A model generated the notes under the pieces. That model did no database searches. It had not been told where the DNA came from and saw only the letters and a program-made list of their open reading frames with translations. Position numbers and translations under genes: made by a program. This document shows positions 6,563 through 13,848 of a DNA stretch of 32,662 bases, one piece after another; the stretch's first letter is position 1, and every line of letters begins with the position of its first letter. Origin of the DNA: Bacteroidales bacterium (GTDB lineage Bacteria; Bacteroidota; Bacteroidia; Bacteroidales; F082); the NCBI GenBank assembly GCA_016281295.1, contig JAEEII010000123.1:1-32662 (forward strand), read 5' to 3'.

Positions 6563-7852
6563 TCACCGAATAGCAGCTTTATACATCATTTTATCTTCGT
6601 TTTCCGTGTTTATTATCTCGTTGAGAACCACATCGATGAAGGTGTTTCGCTCGAGTTTTTGCGCTGGTATTTGTATTGGAATATAGTTTTCGCCATAGCC
6701 TCTCGCCATGCCTTTGGTGTCTATTCTCTCGATGAGCAAGCGTTGTGTCGTTCCTTTCATCTGCTCGAAATACTTGAGTTTGTTTTCTAAGGAGATGCGT
6801 CTCATTACCTCACTTCGCAGTGTTTTCACGTCTTCAGGAACTTGGTCGGGCATGGAGGCTGCTTTTGTCCCGGTCCGTTTCGAGTACTTAAAGGTGTGGA
6901 TATGACTGAATCCGATTTCTCGTGCGAAATCGCAGCTTTCTTGGAAGGTCTCTTCGGACTCGCCTGGGAAGCCTACGATGATGTCGGTGGTCAGGTTGAA
7001 GTCCGGACGAAAACTTTTGATACGGTGGCACATTTCCCTGAACTGTTCTACGGTATAGAAACGGTGCATTCGTTTCAGGGTATCTTCTGACCCGCTTTGG
7101 AGGCAGATGTGCATGTGTGGAGCTAGTTTTTCATGTTGAAACAATTGGAGGAATGGGTCACTGAATTGGTCGGGCTCAATGGAGGAGACCCTCACGCGGA
7201 AATCACCTTTAATATTAATAATGTGTTCTACCAAAGACTCGAAATGGGTTTCACCGTCATGGTAACGTCCCATGTTGACGCCTGTCAGGACGATTTCCTT
7301 GAAGCCGTGGGCGACCACCTCACGCACGTTATGGTAGATGTCCTCTGCAGGTCTGCTGGTGGACCTTCCTCTGACCATAGGGATGATGCAGTAGGAGCAG
7401 AAGTTGTTGCATCCGTCGTGAATCTTGATGAGGCTGCGTGTGTGAAAGGTGTCGAAGGCGGGTTGGTAGCAGAACAAGTCGCGGTCATAACCTTCAGGAT
7501 CGCTCTGCCCTTTGCTGAAATGTTCCTCCACAATGTCGAAGATGGCGGATTTGCGTTCGTTATCGATGACATAGTCGGCAATGCCACTCTGGATCAGCTC
7601 TTCTTTGCGGTGGTTGACCATGCAGCCGGTGACAACCAGCAGTGCTTCGGGATTTTTCCTTCTGATTTGATGGATGGCCTGGCGGCATTTTTGGTCACTG
7701 GTGTTGGTGACGGTACAGGTGTTCACCACGAAGATGTCGGCCTCGCCGGCATCCACTACTTCATAGCCTCCAGCCTTAAATCGAGAGGCCAGGGCATCTG
7801 TCTCAAAGAGGTTTACGCGGCAACCTAAGGTTTTGAAAGCAATGGTCTTCAT
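6563..7852 (-). CDS. mtaB: tRNA t6A37 methylthiotransferase MtaB
   Basis: The 429-residue radical-SAM enzyme adds a methylthio group to threonylcarbamoyl-A37 of ANN-decoding tRNAs. The UPF0004 domain supplies Cys11, Cys46 and Cys77 for the auxiliary Fe-S cluster. The radical-SAM motif is CNNFCSYC (148-155), followed by RGRSTSRP. A TRAM-like RNA-binding end follows (about 365-415). KTLGCRVNLFETDAL and VNTCTVTN are typical of MtaB rather than MiaB or RimO. Its start overlaps the stop of the miaB-like gene by four bases (ATGA), so translation is probably coupled. Confidence 0.93.
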   Translation of the reverse strand: MKTIAFKTLGCRVNLFETDALASRFKAGGYEVVDAGEADIFVVNTCTVTNTSDQKCRQAIHQIRRKNPEALLVVTGCMVNHRKEELIQSGIADYVIDNERKSAIFDIVEEHFSKGQSDPEGYDRDLFCYQPAFDTFHTRSLIKIHDGCNNFCSYCIIPMVRGRSTSRPAEDIYHNVREVVAHGFKEIVLTGVNMGRYHDGETHFESLVEHIINIKGDFRVRVSSIEPDQFSDPFLQLFQHEKLAPHMHICLQSGSEDTLKRMHRFYTVEQFREMCHRIKSFRPDFNLTTDIIVGFPGESEETFQESCDFAREIGFSHIHTFKYSKRTGTKAASMPDQVPEDVKTLRSEVMRRISLENKLKYFEQMKGTTQRLLIERIDTKGMARGYGENYIPIQIPAQKLERNTFIDVVLNEIINTENEDKMMYKAAIR

Positions 7853-9234
7853 TCAAATAGTGTTCCTTCAATAGACAATGGCGAGGCCGAAGTCACTTTC
7901 ACTTTGACAATCTTGCCAATCAAGCTGGTATCTGTGGAGGCAAACCGGATCACGATTCTGCCTTCAGTGTGGCCGGTCAAATATCCGCTCTTGCGGTCGA
8001 AGTCCTGAACCAACATCTTCACTGTGGTGCCTACCAAGGCTTGATTATATACTAAGGAGTGTTTCATCAGCTCTTCGGTGAGGCGGTGATAACGTTGGCG
8101 TTTCATCTCCTTGGGAACATCATCTTCCCATTTGGAGGCCACGGCGCCTTCGCGTACGCTATACTGGGCGATATAGGCCATGTTGTATTTGAACTCCTCC
8201 ATGGCCTTGCGAGTGTTCTCGAACTCTTCCTCGCTCTCGTGGGTGAAGCCCACGATGATGTCGGTGAAGATGGTGGCCGTGGGTAGTTTCTCGCGGATGG
8301 TCTGGATGATATGGCGATAACGTTCCATGTTGTGGTGGCGGTTCATGCGTTGAAGCATGGTGTCGTCGCCCGACTGAATAGGGATGTGGATCTGCTTGGC
8401 GAGACAATCGTACTGAGCCATCACCTCCATGATTTCGTCCTCCATGTCACGGGGATGCGGAGCGGTGTAATATACCCAAAACTCCTTGCCGGAAGCCTTG
8501 CCATACTCCCCGATGCGACGCAACAGTTCGGCGAAGTTGATTTCCTCACCTTTTTTGTCGAGACCATACGAGTTGACGTTCTGCCCAAGTAAGGTGATGC
8601 TCTTATAGCCTTTCTCCACCAAACCTCTCAGTTCTTCCAGGATGTCGGCGGATGGACGTGAGACCTCGCGGCCTCGGGTGTAAGGCACGGCGCAGTAAGT
8701 GCAAAAGTTGTTGCATCCGTTTTGGATTGGGATGTATGCCTCGAAAGTGGAGCTCTGCATGGGATTGATGTCCCAGAAAGGCTCCATGTTTGCCGAGGGG
8801 TTGATTTTGTCATCTTTATGAAACAAAGGGGCGGCGGGACGAATCACAGGCTGAGGCACGATCTCATCTCCAGGGTGCAGGGAAGCGGGCGTGACAATGC
8901 CGTATTGGCGAATCATTTCAGGCAGGTTGGGCAGCTCGTTCATGGGGAAAACCAAGTCGAACAGCTTCAGGAAGCGAACCCGGTCAGCGGGCAAGATGCA
9001 TCCCGAGACAAAGGTGATCATGTTTTTCCGGTTTTTCATCGCGTTCCATTTCTCGATGCGACCATATACCTTGTCAATGCCTTTCTGTCGTACCGAGCAG
9101 GCCACGATGCCTAAGATAGTGGCTTCTTCCTCGTTGTCGGTGGGGACAAACCCCATCTTTTTAAGCACAGTACGCACACGCTCTGTGTCGCTGAGGTTCA
9201 TCTGACAGCCAAAGGGGAGGAGATAGTATTTCAT
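7849..9234 (-). CDS. miaB: MiaB-like tRNA 2-methylthio-A37 methylthiotransferase (divergent type)
   Basis: The 461-residue product has the full three-domain layout. UPF0004 carries Cys10, Cys46 and Cys79, the radical-SAM motif is CNNFCTYC (174-181) followed by AVPYTRGREVSRP, and a TRAM domain is at the end. It should methylthiolate i6A37 in tRNAs reading UNN codons. It departs from ordinary Bacteroidota MiaB: the second Cys lies in ACSVRQKGIDKVYG, and the third is in SGCILPADRVRFLKLFD instead of a GCMAE-type motif. About 60 residues (107-166) separate the N-terminal and radical-SAM domains. These motifs resemble, from memory, MiaB of candidate phyla radiation bacteria, so transfer is possible. 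It starts six bases after the TonB-like gene. Confidence 0.85.
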   Translation of the reverse strand: MKYYLLPFGCQMNLSDTERVRTVLKKMGFVPTDNEEEATILGIVACSVRQKGIDKVYGRIEKWNAMKNRKNMITFVSGCILPADRVRFLKLFDLVFPMNELPNLPEMIRQYGIVTPASLHPGDEIVPQPVIRPAAPLFHKDDKINPSANMEPFWDINPMQSSTFEAYIPIQNGCNNFCTYCAVPYTRGREVSRPSADILEELRGLVEKGYKSITLLGQNVNSYGLDKKGEEINFAELLRRIGEYGKASGKEFWVYYTAPHPRDMEDEIMEVMAQYDCLAKQIHIPIQSGDDTMLQRMNRHHNMERYRHIIQTIREKLPTATIFTDIIVGFTHESEEEFENTRKAMEEFKYNMAYIAQYSVREGAVASKWEDDVPKEMKRQRYHRLTEELMKHSLVYNQALVGTTVKMLVQDFDRKSGYLTGHTEGRIVIRFASTDTSLIGKIVKVKVTSASPLSIEGTLFE

Positions 9235-9240
9235 ATAAAT

Positions 9241-9672
9241 CTATATATTTATTGTGTATGTATATACGTTTTGAGTGTTTTGTTGTTCTTTTTTCGGGGG
9301 TGTGGATACCTGGGTATATTGGAGGGTGAGTTTTTGTTGGGCTTCTTTCAGTTTGAAATGGATATTGATATGGAAGGCGCTTTTCACGCGCAGGTTCATA
9401 TTTTTAGGACGGTTGTATTTCAGCAACTTGACGATACGGAGGGCTTCTTCGTCGCAGGAAGGGAAGAGTCCCTGCACGATTTTGGTGTCCACCACATGGC
9501 CGTTGTCGTCAACTTGATACCAGACGCGCACGATGCCTTCGATTTTCTGTTCCATGGCGTCTTTGGGGTATTGGAGTTGTTCCTTGATGAAGTTCATCAT
9601 CGCAGTTTTCCCTCCAGGGTATTCGGGCTTATGGATAAATCGTTTTTCTTTGGTGTGGTTGCTATTATTCAT
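9241..9672 (-). CDS. TonB C-terminal domain protein without membrane anchor
   Basis: The 143-residue product has a TonB C-terminal fold across about 17-112: HKPEYPGGKTAMMNFI, the IEGIVRVWYQVDDNGHVVD strand pair and FPSCDEEALRIVKLLKYNRP. These are the signatures of the TonB/TonB-like domains common in Bacteroidota. There is no N-terminal membrane helix, signal peptide or proline-rich spacer, so classical energy transduction at the outer membrane is unlikely from this protein alone. The last 30 residues are polar and unrecognised. Its ATG overlaps the lplA stop by eight bases and miaB follows six bases later, so it is within one operon. Function is unknown. Confidence 0.82.
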   Translation of the reverse strand: MNNSNHTKEKRFIHKPEYPGGKTAMMNFIKEQLQYPKDAMEQKIEGIVRVWYQVDDNGHVVDTKIVQGLFPSCDEEALRIVKLLKYNRPKNMNLRVKSAFHINIHFKLKEAQQKLTLQYTQVSTPPKKEQQNTQNVYTYTINI

Positions 9673-10630
9673 AGATCAAGTGTACGATGTCGTTAAGGAT
9701 TTCGTTTTTTCGATCAAAAAGAGGGGCTTCTCGGGTACTGCAACCACGAAGCAGTATTTCTGCTTGTTGAATCGTTTCGGGCTCCAGGCAGTCCGATGCG
9801 ATTTGCAGGTCTTGAATGTTGGATTGTGCTTCGTTAACTTGCAGTGCTATCTCTACACCACCCCAGGGGAAACGCGCTTTTTTGGTGGTTTTAAAGTGCT
9901 CCCAGCGGCCAAAGAGGAATTCGTGAGAAGAGATGGCCTCTTTTATTGCTTGGACTTCGGCTTTCGTGCTATAGGTGTCGAAGTCGAGGGTGGTGGCATG
10001 GTCATGGTAAATCTGTTCAAAGGCGTCGATTAGGGGTTGTTTGATGTTTTCTGAAGTCAGTTCGGGGACAAGCTCGCTGAGGTTGACAACGCGGCTGGCC
10101 ACACTTTTCACACCGTTTTTCATTAGCTTGGCTTTGTCAACGATGAGGTAGCGTTGCATCATGGCTCCGTCGGTTTTGATGAGAATGGTGCCATGGTGCA
10201 GGTGGTTTTTGGGGCCTTTGGAGAAAGCGTTGCCACTGAACTTACGGCCTTGGCAGAGGAGGTCATTGCGCCCCGACACCTCCGCGTGCAAGCCGTAGGT
10301 GAGGAGGGCGTTTTGGATGACAGATAGTTGTTTCCTAACGTCATAGTTGTTTTTGTCGGCAATGAATGAGAAGTTGATGTTGCCCAGGTCGTGATAAACA
10401 GCACCTCCTCCTGTGCCTCGTCGCATGAGGTGCCCTCCTTCGTCGAGCAGCAGCTGCACGTTGCATTCCGCGAAGGGGTTCTGACTGTAGCCGATGACCA
10501 CGGTCTTTTGGTTCTTCCACAAATACAGCGTGATGATGTCTTCATCCTGATATTCTGTGAAATACTGTTCTACCGCTCGGTTTAGGAATGGGTCATATTG
10601 GTTGCTGACGATGACTTGTATTTTTTTCAT
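9665..10630 (-). CDS. lplA: Lipoate-protein ligase A
   Basis: The 321-residue product has the ligase fold with RRGTGGGAVYHDLGNINFSF (70-89) and GRKFSGNA (128-135, catalytic Lys130), and a C-terminal accessory domain. It activates lipoate with ATP and transfers it to lipoyl domains of 2-oxoacid dehydrogenases or GcvH. An in-frame ATG at 10687 would lie upstream of the promoter box (10635-10642). ATG 10630 gives the usual LplA N terminus (KKIQVIVSNQYDPFLNRAVE) and lies four bases past that box, so the mRNA looks leaderless. It is the first gene of the lplA - TonB-like - miaB - mtaB operon. Confidence 0.93.
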   Translation of the reverse strand: MKKIQVIVSNQYDPFLNRAVEQYFTEYQDEDIITLYLWKNQKTVVIGYSQNPFAECNVQLLLDEGGHLMRRGTGGGAVYHDLGNINFSFIADKNNYDVRKQLSVIQNALLTYGLHAEVSGRNDLLCQGRKFSGNAFSKGPKNHLHHGTILIKTDGAMMQRYLIVDKAKLMKNGVKSVASRVVNLSELVPELTSENIKQPLIDAFEQIYHDHATTLDFDTYSTKAEVQAIKEAISSHEFLFGRWEHFKTTKKARFPWGGVEIALQVNEAQSNIQDLQIASDCLEPETIQQAEILLRGCSTREAPLFDRKNEILNDIVHLIYE

Positions 10631-10634
10631 GGCG

Positions 10635-10642
10635 CAAAGATA
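10635..10642 (-). promoter_or_regulatory. Bacteroidota -7 box (TATCTTTG) for the lplA operon
   Basis: An exact TAnnTTTG match lies four bases upstream of the lplA ATG. It is paired back to back with the plus-strand box at 10666-10673. Confidence 0.6.
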
Positions 10643-10665
10643 AAAAAAGCTAAAATAATTTTCTT

Positions 10666-10673
10666 TATTTTTG
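10666..10673 (+). promoter_or_regulatory. Bacteroidota -7 box (TATTTTTG) for the repeat protein/TPM pair
   Basis: A TAnnTTTG match predicts transcription start near 10677 and a leader of about 20 bases before ATG 10697. Confidence 0.6.
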
Positions 10674-10696
10674 TGGGCAAAAGACATCTGCTGAAA

Positions 10697-11899
10697 ATGA
10701 AAAAGACTTTATTCTTACTGACGTGTCTATGGGTTATGTGTGACGTGTGCATGGCTCAAGACATTTTTACTGCTGGTTATTTCTATAATGCTTCTGGCAT
10801 TAAGTCAGCGGCCGTTTTCAAAAATGAGGAGATTGTATATGAAAGAGGGGAGTTTGGAGAAGATAATTATTCTTCAGCCATCGTCATCGACACGGTGAAT
10901 GATGACATCTATTGGTCATGTAACACCAATCCGGTCAATTCTATTTCTGAAGGATACGGTCGTGTGATGAAAAACAACGAGGTGTTTCTCGACAACGTTC
11001 AGGGAACCCAGATTAATGCCATCTCTTTGGATGGAAATGACATTTATTCCGCTGGTTTTATAAACGATATATATGAATCGAAGGCGGCTGTGTGGAAAAA
11101 CGGCGAAGCCATTCCTTTGTACACTTACGGAAATATGGGGAAGCGAAGCCAGGTCTTGGGTCTTAAGGTGGTCGATGGCGTTGTTTATGCCTGTGGCTAT
11201 TATGAGGATGGTTTTAAGTATGGGTGTGTTTGGGTGAATGGTGAATTGTATGCCAGTTATCCCCATAACACAGTCCGCGACATTGACTTCTATGAAGGAG
11301 AAATCTATTATGTGGTTGGGGATGTCATCTCCTTTATTTATCAATCGGGGCAAGAGCTTTTTGAGTTGTATAACAACCATGGAACGGCGAATAGGGTTTG
11401 TGACATCAAGGTTGTGGAAGGTGATGTGTATTCTGTTGGTTTTATGGGCTTTAATGATTGTTTTGTATGGAAAAACTCAGCCTTTCTTTACATTCATACT
11501 TTTGCGAGAGAAGCTGACTTAAACGCATGTTACAGTTATAGAAATAGTTTGTATTATGTGGGTTGGGATCACGAGGATCATGGAATTATCTTTAAGGATG
11601 GCGAACAGTTGTATTCACAGGATGCCCGTATTTTCTATGATGTCTTTGTCAAGTCGGATCCTTTGGCCGTGGGAGGGGAGAGCCATGAAAAACCTGCCAT
11701 TTACCCTAATCCCGCGCGGGAAAGTGTCTTTATTGACGGCCTTGAGGAGGGTGAGATGATAGGAGTTTTCAACATGGAAGGCCAGCTGGTAAGGAGCCCG
11801 AAAGCCGATTCTGACAGAAAGATTGATGTGCGCGGTCTTCCATCGGGGATTTATTATGTGCGATGCGGGTATCATGTCATGCGCTTTGTGAAGGAGTAG
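10697..11899 (+). CDS. T9SS-exported protein with seven propeller-like repeats
   Basis: The 400-residue product has a signal peptide (about 1-20, ending CMA) and a C-terminal type A T9SS sorting domain (about 335-400: IYPNPARESVFIDGL, GVFNMEGQLV, LPSGIYYVRC). Between them are seven units of about 40-45 residues built on the pattern VYxxGxxxxxxxAxVWKNGExLY, starting near residues 22, 70, 115, 162, 202, 243 and 284. Seven such units fit a single seven-bladed beta-propeller; this is inference from repeat count and spacing. It is expected at the cell surface or secreted. No catalytic motif was seen and the ligand is unknown. ATG 10697 is chosen because it follows the promoter box and opens the signal peptide. 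A TPM-domain gene follows after six bases. Confidence 0.85.
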   Translation: MKKTLFLLTCLWVMCDVCMAQDIFTAGYFYNASGIKSAAVFKNEEIVYERGEFGEDNYSSAIVIDTVNDDIYWSCNTNPVNSISEGYGRVMKNNEVFLDNVQGTQINAISLDGNDIYSAGFINDIYESKAAVWKNGEAIPLYTYGNMGKRSQVLGLKVVDGVVYACGYYEDGFKYGCVWVNGELYASYPHNTVRDIDFYEGEIYYVVGDVISFIYQSGQELFELYNNHGTANRVCDIKVVEGDVYSVGFMGFNDCFVWKNSAFLYIHTFAREADLNACYSYRNSLYYVGWDHEDHGIIFKDGEQLYSQDARIFYDVFVKSDPLAVGGESHEKPAIYPNPARESVFIDGLEEGEMIGVFNMEGQLVRSPKADSDRKIDVRGLPSGIYYVRCGYHVMRFVKE

Positions 11900-11905
11900 T
11901 GGCTT

Positions 11906-13483
11906 ATGAAACAAATATTGACACTGTGTTACTTCCTCTTGCTTGCCACACTGGTTTCAGCGCAAGGAGTGTGGACTGTCAAGTCGGTGCCCAATACCCG
12001 TCTTGAGAGTGATTTCATCCATGTCTCCGATCCCGACGATATTCTCTCCGACAGCTGCGAGTATTTTATCAATTTGACGTTAAATGGCATCCGTGAACAG
12101 GCGGATGTCTTTGTGGTTGCTTTGGAATCAATCGGTGATGCAGATATTGAAATTTTCGCCAATGAGCTGTTTAACGCTTGGGGTATTGGTGACCGGGGCA
12201 AAGACAACGGTGTGTTGATTCTCTTGGCCAAGGAGCAGCGCGAGTTGAAGTTCGAGACGGGTTATGGGGTGGAAAAGGACTTGACGGATGCCCGATGTCA
12301 GAATATCTTCATGAATCATATCGTTCCTTTTTTTAAGGAAGGCGATTATCAAGGCGGACTTTGTTCTGGTGTGACTCAGGTTGTTTCTGTTTTTGGTGGA
12401 GAGGTTCCCGACGGGTTTGTTCCTGTATTGCCGTCAGGGATAAATGAGAATAAAGATAAAGATAAAGATATTGATTTTTCTGTTGCGGAGATTCTCCTTT
12501 TCTTGTTCTTGTTTGGGATGCCCTTTATCGGATTCTTTGTGTTTGTAATTCAGCTTGTTAACAAAAAAAACGTGCCAGGAAAAAGCACTAAGGCTCTGCA
12601 AACCAATGTGGTTGACGGTGTGAGGTATGTCAGTGGAAAAGTTGACAAATGGGATGGCAATCCTTGGGAAGGGGTGGGCTGCTTGAAAGGGATGCTTATC
12701 GGGCTGTCGCCTTTGCTGTTCTTTTTCCTTGCCATTCCAATAGAAGTCTGGCTTAAGGGTGATTCAGCACACCTCAGCTACAAGCATATCCTGTTGATCA
12801 CCATCTTTGCTTACCTCTCATGGGTTTGTATCAGGCAAAACTTGCGCGCTTTGCGTATTTCCAATAAGGCTGCTAAGGTTGATCCTTTCCCCCAAGCCTT
12901 TTTTGAGCAAGCCGACAAAAACAGACTGACGCGACTCACACGGTGGCTTGCCATCTGGGTGGGGTGGGTCTTCATCTTGATTTTCAAGCATAAAATTAAA
13001 GACACTCCTGCGTGTCGATGTGTGGAGTGTGGAGGTACAATGGGTTCCTTCGAAAAATTTCATTTCAGTCCAGTGCAGCAGAAAGAGATGGCGTTGAAAT
13101 CAGTCAGTTACGATCCTTACATCTGTAGCTATGGACATGTGACTGTTATGAAAAGCTTCCCATCATCTATCATTCGCTATCTGGATTGCCCTATATGTCA
13201 AGGGCATACTGCGAAAGCGGTAAGCACCAAAGTCGTCCGAGAAGCCAATTATGAACAAATGGGTCTCAAAGAGGTGACCAATCGTTGCGAGTTTTGCGGC
13301 CACTCTTGGGTTGTTGAGGAAACCATCCCCAAGCTGTTCCATTCCTACAGCGGTTCTGGTTCGTCTTCCTCGAGTCATTATCATTCTTCATCACATCATT
13401 CCAGTGGCGGTTATAAGCATCACTCGGGTGGCTCTTTTGGTGGAGGACATTCTGGTGGTGGTGGCTATAAAGGGAAATGGTAG
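11906..13483 (+). CDS. TPM-domain membrane protein with His/Ser/Gly-rich tail
   Basis: The 525-residue product has a signal peptide (1-20) and a TPM domain (about 30-165: AWGIGDRGKDNGVLILLAKE, ELKFETGYGVEKDLTD). Four likely membrane helices follow (about 192-218, 260-283, 293-310, 346-361). Then come Cys pairs at 370/372/375, 428/431 and 461/464 that resemble small zinc ribbons, and a low-complexity Ser/His/Gly tail (about 480-525). TPM plus membrane segments plus a Gly-rich tail is the known YgcG-type layout. TPM proteins have been linked to photosystem II assembly in plants and to membrane functions in bacteria; no precise role can be given here. The His-rich tail and Cys pairs suggest metal binding. 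AAGGAG at 11891-11896 is a rare Shine-Dalgarno-like site but also encodes the upstream C terminus. Confidence 0.85.
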   Translation: MKQILTLCYFLLLATLVSAQGVWTVKSVPNTRLESDFIHVSDPDDILSDSCEYFINLTLNGIREQADVFVVALESIGDADIEIFANELFNAWGIGDRGKDNGVLILLAKEQRELKFETGYGVEKDLTDARCQNIFMNHIVPFFKEGDYQGGLCSGVTQVVSVFGGEVPDGFVPVLPSGINENKDKDKDIDFSVAEILLFLFLFGMPFIGFFVFVIQLVNKKNVPGKSTKALQTNVVDGVRYVSGKVDKWDGNPWEGVGCLKGMLIGLSPLLFFFLAIPIEVWLKGDSAHLSYKHILLITIFAYLSWVCIRQNLRALRISNKAAKVDPFPQAFFEQADKNRLTRLTRWLAIWVGWVFILIFKHKIKDTPACRCVECGGTMGSFEKFHFSPVQQKEMALKSVSYDPYICSYGHVTVMKSFPSSIIRYLDCPICQGHTAKAVSTKVVREANYEQMGLKEVTNRCEFCGHSWVVEETIPKLFHSYSGSGSSSSSHYHSSSHHSSGGYKHHSGGSFGGGHSGGGGYKGKW

Positions 13484-13645
13484 GTGGAAGCTGTGGAATG
13501 CATCGCCGAAAAAATGATTGGAAGGTGATTGCCCGTGGCGATATGGGTGAAACAGGGAAGTGTGGGGAGAATGAAGATCTTTTATTCCTTGAGGCTTTGA
13601 AAATGCTATTCTGAAAACCTGTTGCGCAAAAGTAGTGCAAAACAA

Positions 13646-13680
13646 AAACCCTAACTCTGATTTTCAATGAGTTAGGGTTT
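13646..13680 (-). terminator. Terminator downstream of tRNA-Glu
   Basis: A perfect 12-base stem, AAACCCTAACTC (13646-13657) with GAGTTAGGGTTT (13669-13680), has an 11-base loop and a T-rich tail on the minus strand. It starts four bases beyond the encoded CCA. The preceding plus-strand TPM gene has no separate obvious terminator in 13484-13645 and could share this hairpin. Confidence 0.82.
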
Positions 13681-13684
13681 GTTT

Positions 13685-13761
13685 TGGTAGTCTCTCCGGG
13701 ATTTGAACCCGAGTTACCAGGATGAAAACCTGACGTCCTGACCAGACTAGACGAAGAGACC
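13685..13761 (-). tRNA. tRNA-Glu (anticodon TTC), CCA encoded
   Basis: On the minus strand the molecule reads GGTCTCT at the acceptor 5' strand and AGAGACT at the 3' strand. It has the D arm CGTCTAGTCTGGTCAGGACG, anticodon stem CAGG/CCTG around the loop TTTTCAT (anticodon TTC), T arm TCGGGTTCAAATCCCGG, and then ACCA. All four arms pair, with a G-T first acceptor pair. CCA is encoded. A -7 box lies 38 bases upstream. Confidence 0.96.
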
Positions 13762-13799
13762 ATCCGTCTTACTTGCCTTTCGGTTTCGTTTTGACGCTG

Positions 13800-13807
13800 C
13801 AAAATTA
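13800..13807 (-). promoter_or_regulatory. Bacteroidota -7 box (TAATTTTG) for tRNA-Glu
   Basis: A TAnnTTTG match lies between the porT-like stop and the tRNA. A TTTG that could be the -33 element lies about 22 bases further upstream. Confidence 0.6.
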
Positions 13808-13848
13808 GACAAAAAAATCATACCTGCAACAAAAAAACGAAAAAAATT

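Noticed and set aside
7133..7828. 231-codon plus-strand frame inside mtaB
   Set aside because: It lies antisense to a well-supported radical-SAM gene and has no recognisable motif; it is a by-product of codon use on the other strand.
11891..11896. AAGGAG as a functional Shine-Dalgarno site for the TPM gene
   Set aside because: It also encodes the final Lys-Glu of the upstream protein, and Bacteroidota ribosomes rarely use such sites; it may be chance.
12450..12475. GATAAA hexamer run in the TPM gene
   Set aside because: It encodes a short Asp-Lys run in frame and is too short to treat as a separate element.
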